Assembly (NCBI RefSeq): GCF_000317675.1
Contig: NC_019776.1
Coordinates: 3,410,001 to 3,474,000 of the forward strand
Origin: Cyanobacterium aponinum PCC 10605
GTDB lineage: Bacteria; Cyanobacteriota; Cyanobacteriia; Cyanobacteriales; Cyanobacteriaceae
DNA: 64,000 nucleotides
Reading direction: 5' to 3'
The first letter of the stretch is position 1; every line of letters starts with the position of its first letter. Below, one piece after another: positions 1 through 9,729 of this stretch. Made by a program: the position numbers and the translations under genes. A model generated the notes under the pieces. It worked only from the letters and a program-made list of their open reading frames with translations. It did not search any database and was not told the origin of the DNA.

Positions 1-1
1 A

Positions 2-2047
2 TGGCGTAGTGGAGCAAAAGTCGAGCGTAAATTATTAAGACAGTGGTTTTTGAAAATTACCGATTATGCCGAACAGTTATTGAATGACTTACAACAGCTA
101 GAAGGATGGCCCGATAGAGTCAAAACCATGCAGGAAAACTGGATTGGTAAATCTGTGGGGGCTTATTTAGAATTTCCCATTGTCGGTAGTGACGAAAAAA
201 TCCCTGTTTTTACTACCCGTCCTGATACAGTATATGGAGTGACTTATGTAGTTTTAGCTCCTGAGCATCCCCTCACCGAAAAAGTGACCACTCCTGAGAG
301 GAAAGAAGCAGTATCCGCCTTTATCCAAGAGGTAAGCAGTGAAAGTGAAATCGATCGCACTGCCGACGATAAACCGAAAAAAGGCATATTGACAGGAGGT
401 AAAGCCATCAATCCCTTCACAGGGGAAGAAATTCCTATTTTGATCGCCAATTATGTTTTATATGAATACGGCACAGGAGCAGTAATGGGAGTACCTGCCC
501 ACGATGTGCGAGACTTCAAATTTGCCAAAGAAAATAACCTCCCCATAAAAGTGGTTATCCTGCCTGAGAATGTGGAAGAAACTGATTTTTCTCTTGTGGA
601 AGCCTATACCGAAACGGGTATTATGGTTAATTCAGGGGAATTTAACGGCATGGAATCCACCCAAGGCAAAGAAGCAGTTATTAAACTAGCGGAGAATAAA
701 GGATTTGGTAAAAAACGCATCCAATATCGCCTTAGAGACTGGTTAATCTCCCGTCAACGTTACTGGGGTTGCCCTATTCCCGTCATTCATTGCCAAGATT
801 GTGGCACAGTTCCTGTACCTACAGAACAATTACCAGTTGAATTACCTGAACAAGTAGAATTTTCTGGACGAGGACCCTCTCCCCTTGCCAAACTCGATGA
901 TTGGGTAAACGTGACTTGTCCGAAATGTGGTAAACCTGCGAAAAGGGAAACCGACACTATGGACACCTTTATTGACTCCTCATGGTATTTTTTACGTTAT
1001 ACCGACGCAACCAACCAAAATGAGCCTTTTAACCTCGATAGAGTGAATGATTGGATGGGGGTGGATCAGTATGTAGGTGGTATTGAACACGCAATATTGC
1101 ACTTACTTTATTCTCGTTTCTTCACTAAAGTTGTCAGAGATAGGGGTTTAGTTTGTGTAGATGAACCTTTCAAACGCCTCTTAACTCAAGGAATGGTGCA
1201 GGGTTTAACCTATAAAACGAAGCAAACAGGAAAATATTTAACACCTGAACAAATTATCTATAAAAATGGGGAATGTCGAGACAAGGAAACTAACGAACCC
1301 GTTAATATTTTCTATGAAAAAATGTCAAAATCTAAGTATAATGGCGTTGATCCGAAATTAGTCTTAGAAAAATACGGTGCAGATACTGCTAGGATGTTTA
1401 TTCTCTTTAAAGCACCTCCTGAGAAAGATTTAGAATGGGATGATGCAGACGTAGAAGGGCAGTATCGCTTCCTTAACCGAGTTTGGTTACTGGTGAATGA
1501 ATTTATCGAAAATCCTGATTCTGCCGAGGATAAAACTATTAATAAAGCGAATTTGAGTAAAGAGGAAAAAGACTTAAGAAGGGCAATTCATACGGCAATT
1601 AAGGAGATTTCCGAAGACTTAAGCGGGGATTATCAATTTAACACGGCGGTTTCGGAGTTGATGAAGTTAAGCAACGCCTTAAGGGATGCCAAAATCAAAA
1701 ATTCTCCTGTATATCGAGAAGGAGTTGAAACCCTCATCTTATTATTAGCACCTTTTGCCCCCCATATAAGTGAGGAATTGTGGCACAAACTCGGCAATAG
1801 CGAATCGGTGCATTTAGCTAACTGGCTAATTATCGATGAAGAAGCCTTAACGGTGGACGAAATCACCCTCGTTATTCAAATAAAAGGCAAAACCAGAGGT
1901 ACAATTTCTGCTCCTGCTTCTGCTAGTAAAGACGAACTAGAGGCGATCGCCCGTGCTTCGGATATTGCTCAAAAATACATTGCTGACAAGGAGATTAAGA
2001 AGGTAATCGTTGTACCGAATAAATTAGTTAACTTTGTGGTTGTCTAA
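2..2047 (+). CDS. leuS: Leucyl-tRNA synthetase, C-terminal part (5' end outside window)
   Basis: Class I aminoacyl-tRNA synthetase that charges tRNA-Leu in the cytoplasm. The frame is open from base 2 with no start needed: the residues before the first possible start ([16 protein letters not shown]) match the conserved LeuRS core, so the gene begins upstream of the window. About 681 residues are visible. They include the CP1 editing domain ([21 protein letters not shown]), a CxxC...CxxC zinc-like insert (CQDC, CPKC), the [11 protein letters not shown] motif, the catalytic loop KMSKS near nt 1320, the anticodon-binding domain and the C-terminal lysine-rich domain. The N-terminal HIGH motif is missing because of the window edge. 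No sign of damage. Confidence 0.97.
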   Translation, partial: WRSGAKVERKLLRQWFLKITDYAEQLLNDLQQLEGWPDRVKTMQENWIGKSVGAYLEFPIVGSDEKIPVFTTRPDTVYGVTYVVLAPEHPLTEKVTTPERKEAVSAFIQEVSSESEIDRTADDKPKKGILTGGKAINPFTGEEIPILIANYVLYEYGTGAVMGVPAHDVRDFKFAKENNLPIKVVILPENVEETDFSLVEAYTETGIMVNSGEFNGMESTQGKEAVIKLAENKGFGKKRIQYRLRDWLISRQRYWGCPIPVIHCQDCGTVPVPTEQLPVELPEQVEFSGRGPSPLAKLDDWVNVTCPKCGKPAKRETDTMDTFIDSSWYFLRYTDATNQNEPFNLDRVNDWMGVDQYVGGIEHAILHLLYSRFFTKVVRDRGLVCVDEPFKRLLTQGMVQGLTYKTKQTGKYLTPEQIIYKNGECRDKETNEPVNIFYEKMSKSKYNGVDPKLVLEKYGADTARMFILFKAPPEKDLEWDDADVEGQYRFLNRVWLLVNEFIENPDSAEDKTINKANLSKEEKDLRRAIHTAIKEISEDLSGDYQFNTAVSELMKLSNALRDAKIKNSPVYREGVETLILLLAPFAPHISEELWHKLGNSESVHLANWLIIDEEALTVDEITLVIQIKGKTRGTISAPASASKDELEAIARASDIAQKYIADKEIKKVIVVPNKLVNFVVV

Positions 2048-2366
2048 CTCTTTCAATTCATTTCATTAGACTTCTTGCTCTCTCAGGCAACAGGCAACGG
2101 TAACAAAATCGACCCCAAACCCATATAAATTGATTTTAATTTTAATGTTAATTTTGCAAGAGGTCTATTATGAATAATGAATGAGCAAGGTTTGAGCTGA
2201 TTGGGGGATTGAAAAGAAATCAGGAGTTAGAAATCAGAAGTTAGGGCTTAGGGTTTGTGTTAATTAAACTCTTTTGCCTGTTGCCTTCCCCCCTCTCGAG
2301 GGGGGAAAAAGGGGGGTTTACCCTTTCACCTTTTAACTTTGCCCTTTTTATTTTTCTAATTGCTAA
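2048..2366. repeat. Intergenic repeat region with CTCGAG-centred palindrome
   Basis: No gene was seen in this 319-base gap. It holds cyanobacterial filler repeats: short GGCAACA-type units near 2080 and, at 2288-2305, the palindrome CCCCCCTCTCGAGGGGGG followed by a GGGGGG tract. The same palindrome with flanking CCTTTATCC text recurs near 13.6, 16.6, 17.4, 23.3 and 58.8 kb, here in the opposite orientation. It may fold into a strong hairpin that ends leuS transcription; that is inference. Confidence 0.6.
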
Positions 2367-3074
2367 ATGACTAATTTAGAATTTATTATCCGTATCACCG
2401 TTGCTTTTACCCTAGGTGCATCCTTGGGGTTTGAGCGTCAGTGGCGACAAAGAATGGCAGGATTGTTAACGAATACTCTTGTCTCAGTGGGGGCTTGTTT
2501 ATTTGTGATGTTATCGGTTTTAATTGAAGGGGATAGTAGCCCTTCAAGAATCTCTGCTCAGGTAGTTTCTGGTATTGGTTTTTTGGCAGGTGGAGTAATA
2601 TTGAGTGAGGGACTAAATGTTAGAGGATTGAATACTGCGGCAACTCTATGGTGTGCGGCGGCTATTGGCTCTTTAACTGGTTCTGGTTTTATGTCTCAGG
2701 CTTTTTTAGGTGCGATCGCTGTTTTAGTGGCTCATCTTATCTTACCTCCCCTCGGAGAAATGATTAATCAACAACCCCTAGAAAATACAGAATTATATTT
2801 ATGCTATCAGTGTAAAGTTATCTGTAATAGTAAACATGAAACTCAGATTAGGGCTTTGTTATTACAATCCTTAAGGGAAAATGGTACTTTTAAACTACGT
2901 TCTATGTATAGAGAATTCTTAGAGGATGAGACAAAAGGGAAAGTAAAAATAGAAGCAGAAATAGTTAGTAAATCTAATAATGATCAACTGATAGAACAAG
3001 TTATCAGCCGACTTAGTCTTGAACCTAAAGTAATCTCTGCATCATGGCGTTTAACGGAAAAAGAATTTGTTTGA
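2367..3074 (+). CDS. MgtC/SapB family membrane protein
   Basis: Integral inner-membrane protein of the MgtC/SapB family, 235 residues. The first ~130 residues carry the hydrophobic MgtC core with the family signatures LGFERQWRQRMAGLLTNTLVS, SQVVSGIGFLAGG-like (AQVVSGIGFLAGGVI) and GLNTAATLWCAAAIG. The last ~90 residues form a soluble ACT-like tail, as in longer MgtC proteins. In other bacteria the family links to growth at low magnesium and to control of membrane ATP synthase; the role here is not shown by context. It stands alone between leuS and a DUF3352 gene, same strand. The ATG at 2367 is the natural start because the conserved core begins immediately. Confidence 0.9.
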   Translation: MTNLEFIIRITVAFTLGASLGFERQWRQRMAGLLTNTLVSVGACLFVMLSVLIEGDSSPSRISAQVVSGIGFLAGGVILSEGLNVRGLNTAATLWCAAAIGSLTGSGFMSQAFLGAIAVLVAHLILPPLGEMINQQPLENTELYLCYQCKVICNSKHETQIRALLLQSLRENGTFKLRSMYREFLEDETKGKVKIEAEIVSKSNNDQLIEQVISRLSLEPKVISASWRLTEKEFV

Positions 3075-3141
3075 TAGTAAAGTAAAATCTCTTACAGATT
3101 TGTTGCTATAGTATCAAATGTAATTGGTATTTATTGTTGCT

Positions 3142-4800
3142 ATGAAAACTCGTTCTACAACACCCAAAGTTATTCTTGCGATTATGGGTGTAATTTTGTT
3201 AGTATTTATCAGCTATTGTTTGATTGCCAGTAATTCCTCTTATTTGAAAACAGGAGGAGTGAAAAAAAATCCTGAAGGAGTGGTATTTATTCCCAAAAAA
3301 TCCCCCTTAATGGTATCCCTACTAATTAATCCTGATAAATTAAGTAGTTTAGCTCAATTACTACCTAACAATGGTGAACAAAAACGAGTTGTCAGGGCAA
3401 TGGAGCAATTACGTTCAAATTTACTAACCTCAGCGAGAGTGGATTCTCCGGAAGATATTAAATCTTGGTTAGGAGATGAAATTACTTTAGCCGTTACATC
3501 TCTCGATTATGATTACTCTCCAGAAAATGGTATCCAACCCGGATATTTATTAGCAGTAAAAAATAAGTCCCCTGAGCTGGCAAAAGAATTCTTACAAACT
3601 TACTATAGTCGTGAAATAGTTTCCAATGAAGTTGAATTAATCCTCGAAGACTATCAGGGAGTTAACATTGTTTATCAACATCCTCTGACAGATGATTCTC
3701 CTGTGAAACAAGTAGCCGCCGCCGTAGTTGCTGATTTTGTCTTATTTGCTAATGATTTACCTGTTTTAAAAGATGCCATTAATAATGCTCAAGCTGTAGA
3801 TCTCAATTTAGCACATGATTTAGACTATCAAAGTGCGATCGCATCTTTACCCCAAAAAAAAGTTAGTATCGTTTATGGTAATTTACCTCTAACCTCCGCA
3901 TGGATTACGAATCAAAGCACCATTGCAAACCCCGACATCTATCAAAGCCTAACCCTTTCCCTTGCTTTGAATCCTCAAGGATTAATTACTCATACAGCCT
4001 TATCGGGTGTAAATACAGAAAAAAATCAAGCACCTTCCCTAACCTCTCCCCCTCAAACTCTCAACTACATCCCTGAAGACAGTATTTTAACCATAGCTGG
4101 AATTAACCTAACCAAATTAGGAGAAAATATCAGTAATGGCATCACCAATCACAACCCCCTTGCAGAAATTATCTATCAGGGCATTCATCCCCTCGAATTA
4201 AAAACAGAATTAGATTTCAATGAAGAAATATTTTCTTCTGTTAGTGGAGAATACGCCTTATCCCTAAGCAAAAATACTATCAACAATTCATTAGAGTGGT
4301 TATTTATCAATCAAAAACAAGAAAACTCCCTCGCCAAAACCCTTGATAATATAGCTCAGAATAGAGGTTTAAGCGTAGGGCAACTACCCCTTGAGAATAC
4401 TACTATGACGGCATGGACAAAATTAGTCACCACCTCAGAAAATAACTTCTCTCGCTTACAAGCAGAAGTCAAAGGGGTTCACTCAGAAACATCTAACGAA
4501 GAAATTATTACTAATTCTGTCAATCTTCTTAGCAAAGTTTTTTCCACCCCCTTCGAGAGTCTTTTACAATCTAGCGACTTTCAAGAAAGTATTAAAGCCT
4601 TACCCCAAGCAAACAACGGTTACTTATTCATTCGATGGCAAGATTTAGCCCCTTATTTACGTAATCGTTTCCCCATCATCAAAATAGCCGAATTAGCTTT
4701 TAAGCCTCTGTTTGACAATCTTGAATCTGTTACTATCACCACAGAAGGAACTCAAGACGGTATCAGTTATAGTACATCTTTCTTTCATTTAAAAGGTTAG
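3142..4800 (+). CDS. DUF3352 domain protein, membrane-anchored
   Basis: Conserved cyanobacterial protein of about 552 residues, function unknown. I prefer the ATG at 3142 (MKTRSTTPKV) over the in-frame TTG at 3124, because the hydrophobic segment (VILAIMGVILLVFISYCLI) then sits at the extreme N terminus as a signal anchor. The rest is a large soluble region, probably extracytoplasmic, with the DUF3352 pattern (VFIPKKSPLMVSLLINPDKL near the start, EITLAVTSLDY, GYLLAVKNKSPE, GNLPLTSAWI). No catalytic motif was recognised. It follows the mgtC-like gene by 67 bases on the same strand and could share its transcript. A MITE starts 48 bases after the stop. Confidence 0.8.
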   Translation: MKTRSTTPKVILAIMGVILLVFISYCLIASNSSYLKTGGVKKNPEGVVFIPKKSPLMVSLLINPDKLSSLAQLLPNNGEQKRVVRAMEQLRSNLLTSARVDSPEDIKSWLGDEITLAVTSLDYDYSPENGIQPGYLLAVKNKSPELAKEFLQTYYSREIVSNEVELILEDYQGVNIVYQHPLTDDSPVKQVAAAVVADFVLFANDLPVLKDAINNAQAVDLNLAHDLDYQSAIASLPQKKVSIVYGNLPLTSAWITNQSTIANPDIYQSLTLSLALNPQGLITHTALSGVNTEKNQAPSLTSPPQTLNYIPEDSILTIAGINLTKLGENISNGITNHNPLAEIIYQGIHPLELKTELDFNEEIFSSVSGEYALSLSKNTINNSLEWLFINQKQENSLAKTLDNIAQNRGLSVGQLPLENTTMTAWTKLVTTSENNFSRLQAEVKGVHSETSNEEIITNSVNLLSKVFSTPFESLLQSSDFQESIKALPQANNGYLFIRWQDLAPYLRNRFPIIKIAELAFKPLFDNLESVTITTEGTQDGISYSTSFFHLKG

Positions 4801-4847
4801 TTTGGTTTTTCATTCTTGTCCATTTCTAACCATTAACTTAAGTTACA

Positions 4848-5056
4848 TAACCTGAGTTCGGGATAAGCTGAAAGCATTATTTTCTCCTAGTCAGAAAACC
4901 TTATAGCTTCTTAGAAACAACGATAAAATTGCCTTAATCCGAACTGACTTAAACAAGGGGCTTAAGCCCCTTGCTAAAAACCCCTACCACCTGCAACCTG
5001 CAACCTGCAACCTGACACCTAACCTTGTTGGATATTCTTAAACCGAACTGAGGTTA
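4848..5056. mobile_element. MITE family A, copy 1 (209 bp, TA-ended inverted repeats)
   Basis: Non-coding element bounded by the inverted repeats TAACCTGAGTTCGG (left) and CCGAACTGAGGTTA (right, reverse complement TAACCTCAGTTCGG). The interior has a 20-bp perfect palindrome at 4954-4973 (CAAGGGGCTTAAGCCCCTTG) and the heptamer array ACCTGCA x3. All copies begin TA and end TA, which fits a TA target duplication of the IS630/Tc1-mariner type; the family assignment is inference. It lies between the 3' ends of the DUF3352 gene and sufD. Confidence 0.75.
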
Positions 5057-5084
5057 AATTAGTGTCATGCTTTTTGATTAATCA

Positions 5085-6452
5085 TTAGTCATTAATCGTA
5101 CGACAAGTAACACACTGAGTTAAACGTTGACGCAAAGAAGCAAAAGGAATATTATCAATAATCTCCGCCGCAAAAGCATCAATCAACAAATGACGGGCAT
5201 CATATTCATTTAAACCACGACTACGAAGATAAAAGATTTCATCCGCTTCTAATTGGCTAACCGTTGCCCCATGGGCGCACTTAACATTATCGGCGGTAAT
5301 TTGTAACTCAGGTTTAGTATTGATTCTTGCTTTCGGGGAAAGAAGTAAATTACGGTTTAATTGTGCCGCATTAGTCAACTGGGCTAACTTTGGTACATAA
5401 ACTCTACCATTAAAAACCCCATGCCCTGCATCATCAAGAATATATTTATGAAGTTGATTAACAGTGCCATAGGGATGATTTAAGTTAACCTCACTATGGG
5501 TATCTCCTAATTGCTTGCCTTGTAACATTGTTAGTCCATGCAAGTAAGTTTCTGTTTGCTCCCCTTCTTGATTAACTTGTAAATTATGACGATATAACTT
5601 ACCCCCCAAGCTAATTTCATTGATGGTATAACGACTATTTTTTGCCTGATTTACCATAGTTTGAGCAATATGAAAACCATCTCCAGATTCTCTTTGAATA
5701 CGATTATGATTAACTTGGGCATTATCTAGTAAATGAATTTCCGTAACGGCATTGGTAAAATAATATTGTTGTCTTGCCGAATCAGAGCAACCAAAAGAAG
5801 TTGCACCGTAATATTCAATAAATTCTAGGACTGAATTAGCCTCCGCTACCACTAAAATGCGAGGTTGATGCCAACTTCCTGTCTTTTCTTTAACGCTAAG
5901 ATGTAGTAAATGAATAGGAGTTTTTATTTCTTGATTAGCTTTTACCCACACCACAAAAGCATCATTTAAACTGGTGGAATTTAAAGCGGTAAAAACTTCA
6001 TTTTCAGGCTCATTTTTAGCTAAATATTGAGCTATTTTTTCTTGTTTATCATCATCTAAATTTGTTAGATTACCCACATAAATTTGCTCTGAATTTAAAC
6101 CAGAAGTATCCGATAAATTAGCTTGATAATAACCATTAACGAATACTAAACGAGAATTAGATGCTTCTTTGAGGATAAATTCTTGTAAAGTTTGATTTTC
6201 TAAATCTTGAGGTTGTGCATACACTAAATCTTGTTTATATAATTCAGATAAATCGGTAAAACGCCATGATTCATCTTTAGTGGTGGGCAGATTTAATTTA
6301 ACGACTTTATTCGCCGCTTTTCTTCTAATTTCTTGGACAATAGTTTGTAATTTTCCTTCCAGATGAAGGGGTTGATTTTCGGCAATTTGCAGTAAACAGC
6401 CTAAATATCCATCTTTGGTGTTTTTCAAATTTTCTTGTGTCAATATCATCAT
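5085..6452 (-). CDS. sufD: Fe-S cluster assembly protein SufD
   Basis: SufD, 455 residues, partner of SufB and SufC in the SufBC2D scaffold that assembles iron-sulfur clusters; cytoplasmic. The sequence shows the beta-helix core of the SufBD family (RILVVAEANSVLEFIEYYG, TVNQLHKYILDDAGHGVFNGRVYV) and the C-terminal family block (CAHGATVSQLEADEIFYLRSRGL). It is downstream of sufC on the same strand with a 138-base gap containing pyrimidine-rich filler. sufB and sufS, usually adjacent in cyanobacteria, are absent here. Two adjacent ATG codons start the frame; either is possible. Confidence 0.95.
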   Translation of the reverse strand: MMILTQENLKNTKDGYLGCLLQIAENQPLHLEGKLQTIVQEIRRKAANKVVKLNLPTTKDESWRFTDLSELYKQDLVYAQPQDLENQTLQEFILKEASNSRLVFVNGYYQANLSDTSGLNSEQIYVGNLTNLDDDKQEKIAQYLAKNEPENEVFTALNSTSLNDAFVVWVKANQEIKTPIHLLHLSVKEKTGSWHQPRILVVAEANSVLEFIEYYGATSFGCSDSARQQYYFTNAVTEIHLLDNAQVNHNRIQRESGDGFHIAQTMVNQAKNSRYTINEISLGGKLYRHNLQVNQEGEQTETYLHGLTMLQGKQLGDTHSEVNLNHPYGTVNQLHKYILDDAGHGVFNGRVYVPKLAQLTNAAQLNRNLLLSPKARINTKPELQITADNVKCAHGATVSQLEADEIFYLRSRGLNEYDARHLLIDAFAAEIIDNIPFASLRQRLTQCVTCRTIND

Positions 6453-6590
6453 CTATTTTCAATTAGTAATTAGCAAAAATTGCGAGTTAAGAGTTAGTTT
6501 CCCTCTCTCCCCTCGTCACCCTCTCTCCCGAATTCCAAACTCATTTCTTCCCCTCCTTTCTCCCTAAACCCCGAATCTTCTAAAATTAAA

Positions 6591-7361
6591 TTAAACGTTG
6601 GTTAACTGCTCTTTATCGAGGAAATCGTAACCTTTTGCTTCCAATTCAAGGGCTAGATTTTTGTCACCACTCATGACGATTTTTCCTTCATACATAACAT
6701 GGACAAAATCAGGGGTTATATAGTCTAAAAGTCTTTGATAATGGGTAATTAAAAGAAAAGCATTATCGGGTTTACGTAATTGATTGACTCCTTCGGAAAC
6801 GATGCGCAAAGCATCTATGTCTAATCCTGAATCGATTTCATCTAAAATGCCTAATGTTGGTTCAAGTAAAGCCATTTGTAGGATTTCGTTACGTTTTTTT
6901 TCTCCCCCGGAAAAGCCTTCATTTAAACTTCTTTGCAAGAAGCTGGGGTTCATTTTTACTACCTCTAATTTTTCTTCGACTAAGTCTTCAAAATCAAATG
7001 CGTCTAATTCTTCTAAGCCTAAATGTTTACGACGGGCATTATAAGCAACTCTGAGAAAGTCGAGGTTACTTACTCCGGGGATTTCTAAGGGGTATTGAAA
7101 GGCGAGGAAAATTCCTGCTAAGGCTCTTTCTTCTGGCTCTTTTTCTAGTAGGTTTTCTCCTTGATAGATGATTTCACCCCCTGTAACTTCATATTCAGGA
7201 TGCCCTGTCAATACCTTGGAAAAGGTGCTTTTTCCTGAACCATTACGCCCCATGATGGCGTGAATTTCCCCTGCTTTAATTTCGAGGTTAACTCCTTTGA
7301 GAATGGGGGTGTCATCAACACTTGCAGTTAAGTTACGAACAGTTAATATAGGTTGATTCAT
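6591..7361 (-). CDS. sufC: Fe-S assembly ATPase SufC
   Basis: ABC-type ATPase of 256 residues that powers the SufBC2D complex in the cytoplasm. Walker [10 protein letters not shown] at residues 38-46, the signature [10 protein letters not shown], Walker [13 protein letters not shown] and the switch histidine [10 protein letters not shown] are all intact. The family-typical [12 protein letters not shown] stretch distinguishes SufC from transporters. It precedes sufD on the same strand and is probably co-transcribed with it. The ATG at 7361 gives the standard SufC length. Confidence 0.97.
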   Translation of the reverse strand: MNQPILTVRNLTASVDDTPILKGVNLEIKAGEIHAIMGRNGSGKSTFSKVLTGHPEYEVTGGEIIYQGENLLEKEPEERALAGIFLAFQYPLEIPGVSNLDFLRVAYNARRKHLGLEELDAFDFEDLVEEKLEVVKMNPSFLQRSLNEGFSGGEKKRNEILQMALLEPTLGILDEIDSGLDIDALRIVSEGVNQLRKPDNAFLLITHYQRLLDYITPDFVHVMYEGKIVMSGDKNLALELEAKGYDFLDKEQLTNV

Positions 7362-7486
7362 AATCGGTCTTTTTTAGTTTATTACTTTTATTTAATATCT
7401 GGGTATCTATTTTAGGGTACTTTAGCAACAATTTTGTTGTTTAATTCATTTTTGATGATTATTTTTATTTTGGTGATGAAAATGGT

Positions 7487-8206
7487 TTATAGTTGTTCTA
7501 GTTTTTGTATATCTGGGATAAAACTGCGATCGAGTCTTCCATAGCTCCACAATTTTTGATAATAATTCAGACTAACTTGGTCTAAATCGTCCCTTAGTTG
7601 GTTAATGGCAATACCATCATTACCAATTTCTTTTCCTGAACTGTGAATATATTTGTTTTCTCCTAAATATAAAGCCACATGATTAACCCTTGCATCGCCA
7701 AAAAAAATTAAATCTCCTCTTTGTAACTCATCTCTTGATATTCTGGTAGTAAAATCTTCTTGTTGATAAGAGTCTCTAGGTAGCCATACTCCTACACTAG
7801 CAAAAGCACTTTGCATTAAACCAGAACAGTCATAATTAGGTGCAACGGTGCCACCCCATAGATAATAATTAGGGGTTTTCATGGCTTGGTAGGTAAATTC
7901 TATTACCTGAGAAATAAGGGTTTCTATTTTTTCCCTTGTCACTGAAACAGGTTGATATGGTTGAGATGCAATTTCTAGTTCCGTTAAATTAGTGATATGT
8001 AAATAGGCATAATATTGATCTTCTAAGGAGCAAACTTTTACAGTATTATCGATTATCTCAGAAGAAAGAACTTTTAAATATCTGCCTTTTCGTAGTTGGG
8101 TTGCTAATTCTTTACAGTCGGGTTGGGCGTATAAATTTAAGTTCGTTAAACAGACATATTCTCCCGTGGGAAATGGGGTTAATAAATCAGATAATTGGGA
8201 ATTCAT
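7487..8206 (-). CDS. NlpC/P60 family cysteine peptidase with N-terminal SH3-like domain
   Basis: Predicted cell-wall peptidase of 239 residues, cleaving peptidoglycan stem peptides. Residues ~15-85 look like a bacterial SH3 domain; residues ~95-225 are the NlpC/P60 domain. Catalytic Cys127 lies in YDCSGLMQSAF, His176 in VNHVALYLG and a third polar residue, His188, in YIHSSG. The layout matches cyanobacterial gamma-D-glutamyl-diamino-acid endopeptidases. No signal peptide is evident. It lies upstream of sufC with a 125-base gap, same strand; no functional link is apparent. Confidence 0.9.
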   Translation of the reverse strand: MNSQLSDLLTPFPTGEYVCLTNLNLYAQPDCKELATQLRKGRYLKVLSSEIIDNTVKVCSLEDQYYAYLHITNLTELEIASQPYQPVSVTREKIETLISQVIEFTYQAMKTPNYYLWGGTVAPNYDCSGLMQSAFASVGVWLPRDSYQQEDFTTRISRDELQRGDLIFFGDARVNHVALYLGENKYIHSSGKEIGNDGIAINQLRDDLDQVSLNYYQKLWSYGRLDRSFIPDIQKLEQL

Positions 8207-8344
8207 AAGATTTAGATAGGTTTCAGATTTAAGATTTCTTCTCAGTCCGACATAAAATTATCGGTGGAGGTAGTGAGCGGTAAATAGTACTTATAATTGA
8301 TATAAAATAAATTTAAATTGATTTTAGTAGCAGGTTTTATTTTT

Positions 8345-8546
8345 GGTTCTTCAGAGTGTGGTTATGATAAATTAAAGCCAAGAGAAAAAGTTAAAAGGGC
8401 AATGGGCAAAGGTAAATAGTGTTGGGGTGAATAGTTGATAGTTGATAATTACTCGTTACTCATTACTCCCCTAAACCTGACACCTGCAACCTGCAACCTG
8501 ACACCTACCCTAACTAATTATTTACACGACGAGAAGTGATAGAACC
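8345..8546. mobile_element. MITE family B, copy 1 (202 bp) with 8-bp target duplication
   Basis: Small non-coding element beginning GGTTCTTCAGAGTG and ending AAGTGATAGAACC. It is flanked by the exact 8-bp direct repeat TTATTTTT (8337-8344 and 8547-8554). The GGYTCT ends and the 8-bp duplication fit the ISL3 family, so this looks like a non-autonomous ISL3 derivative. The interior holds heptamer arrays (GATAGTT, TTACTCA, ACCTGCA types). The reverse complement of nearly the same element is at 18748-18962. Confidence 0.85.
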
Positions 8547-8627
8547 TTATTTTTTTTCCAACATTTAATCAGTCAGTGACAAGATTGAAAGGAAAAATAT
8601 CAATAAACATGAGTTTTTTATGAATTC

Positions 8628-9335
8628 CTATGACTTTTCATTCTTGTTTTTCAATTCTAAATAATACTTTTCCATCAAGTCCGGGCGTTTCTTTTTTGTC
8701 ACTTCTAACTGCTTTTCCTTGCGCCATTGGGCTATTTTTTTATGATTTCCTGAACGTAGTACTGGCGGAACTTCCCACCCCCTAAAAACTGCGGGACGAG
8801 TATAATGAGGGTAATCCAATAAACCATCCTCAAAACTATCTGCATAAAGAGACTCTACCTTGCCCACAGTACCCGGTAGTAGTCGAATAACCCCATTTAT
8901 TAAGGCTAAAGCAGGTATTTCTCCACAGGTTAAGACAAAATCCCCTAAAGATACTTCTCTGGTAACAATATTTTGTACTCTCTCATCAATACCTTCGTAG
9001 TGTCCACAAATTAAGACTAACTGCTCGAAATTTGCTAATTCTCGTAAAAGAGGTTGATCCATTGTTTGCCCTTGAGGAGAAAGCAAAATCACCTCTCTTG
9101 ATTCTAAAATAGGTAAAGATTCAACCGCCGCAAAAATAGGTTCTGGTTTTAATACCATACCAACACCCCCTCCATAAGGTTCGTCATCAACTTGATGGTG
9201 TTTATCGGTGGTGAAATCTCTAGGATTAACTAAATTTACGGAAGCAATACCTTTATTTAAAGCCTTACCCAATAAGCCACAACTCAAAGGAGAAGAAAAA
9301 AAGTCTGGAAATAAAGTAATAACGTCTATTTGCAC
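8628..9335 (-). CDS. trmD: tRNA (guanine37-N1)-methyltransferase TrmD
   Basis: SPOUT-fold methyltransferase, 235 residues, that makes m1G37 in tRNAs using S-adenosylmethionine and so prevents frameshifting. Family hallmarks are present: MQIDVITLFPDFF at the start, the DDEPYGGGVGMVLKPEP loop, the trefoil-knot segment LICGHYEGIDERV, SLGDFVLTCGEIPAL, and the C-terminal YTRPAVFRGWEVPPVLRSG. Length is standard. It stands alone here, without rimM or rplS beside it. Confidence 0.97.
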   Translation of the reverse strand: MQIDVITLFPDFFSSPLSCGLLGKALNKGIASVNLVNPRDFTTDKHHQVDDEPYGGGVGMVLKPEPIFAAVESLPILESREVILLSPQGQTMDQPLLRELANFEQLVLICGHYEGIDERVQNIVTREVSLGDFVLTCGEIPALALINGVIRLLPGTVGKVESLYADSFEDGLLDYPHYTRPAVFRGWEVPPVLRSGNHKKIAQWRKEKQLEVTKKKRPDLMEKYYLELKNKNEKS

Positions 9336-9729
9336 AACTAAGAATTATATTTAAGGTAATTTAATCGAAGAAAAAAGAAAAAGTAATAATGGTCAAAAAA
9401 ATGACAGTTTAGCCCAAATTTTCATGATTATATGGGATAGCCATTGAAAATTTATAATTTTTGTTTAAAGTTAAATTTAATTATTTTAAGGGCTTGTTAT
9501 ATCATTATTATTCATAATTGACTATTTATGAGCAATTGTTGACCTTGATCAATCTTCGATGGTAAAGATTATGATAATCTGATCATGGGAAATATTCGTC
9601 TTAGGTGAGTGAAAAAAATCTGAATCCGACAGATGTTTTACTCGCTTTTACTGTTAATGGTATAAAAATCTCTTAGAATTTAATTTTAGTCTAAGTAGGG
9701 AATCATCTTAAGTTAAGTTAGAAAATAAC
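9336..9729. other. Intergenic region upstream of cphB, no gene seen
   Basis: This AT-rich 394-base gap separates divergent trmD and cphB, so it should hold both promoters. No open frame, MITE or RNA gene was recognised. I looked for an NtcA site (GTA-N8-TAC), expected for some nitrogen-storage genes, and saw none. A TATGAT box near 9570 could be a -10 element, but no well-spaced -35 accompanies it. Confidence 0.4.

Noticed and set aside
8400-8530. Regular short repeats resembling a CRISPR array
   Set aside because: The units are 7 bases, contiguous and without unique spacers of 30-40 bases; no cas gene is nearby. They are heptanucleotide tandem repeats inside a MITE.
9336-9729. NtcA-binding site upstream of cphB
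   Set aside because: No GTA-N8-TAC motif was found by reading the gap; the gene may be controlled otherwise.
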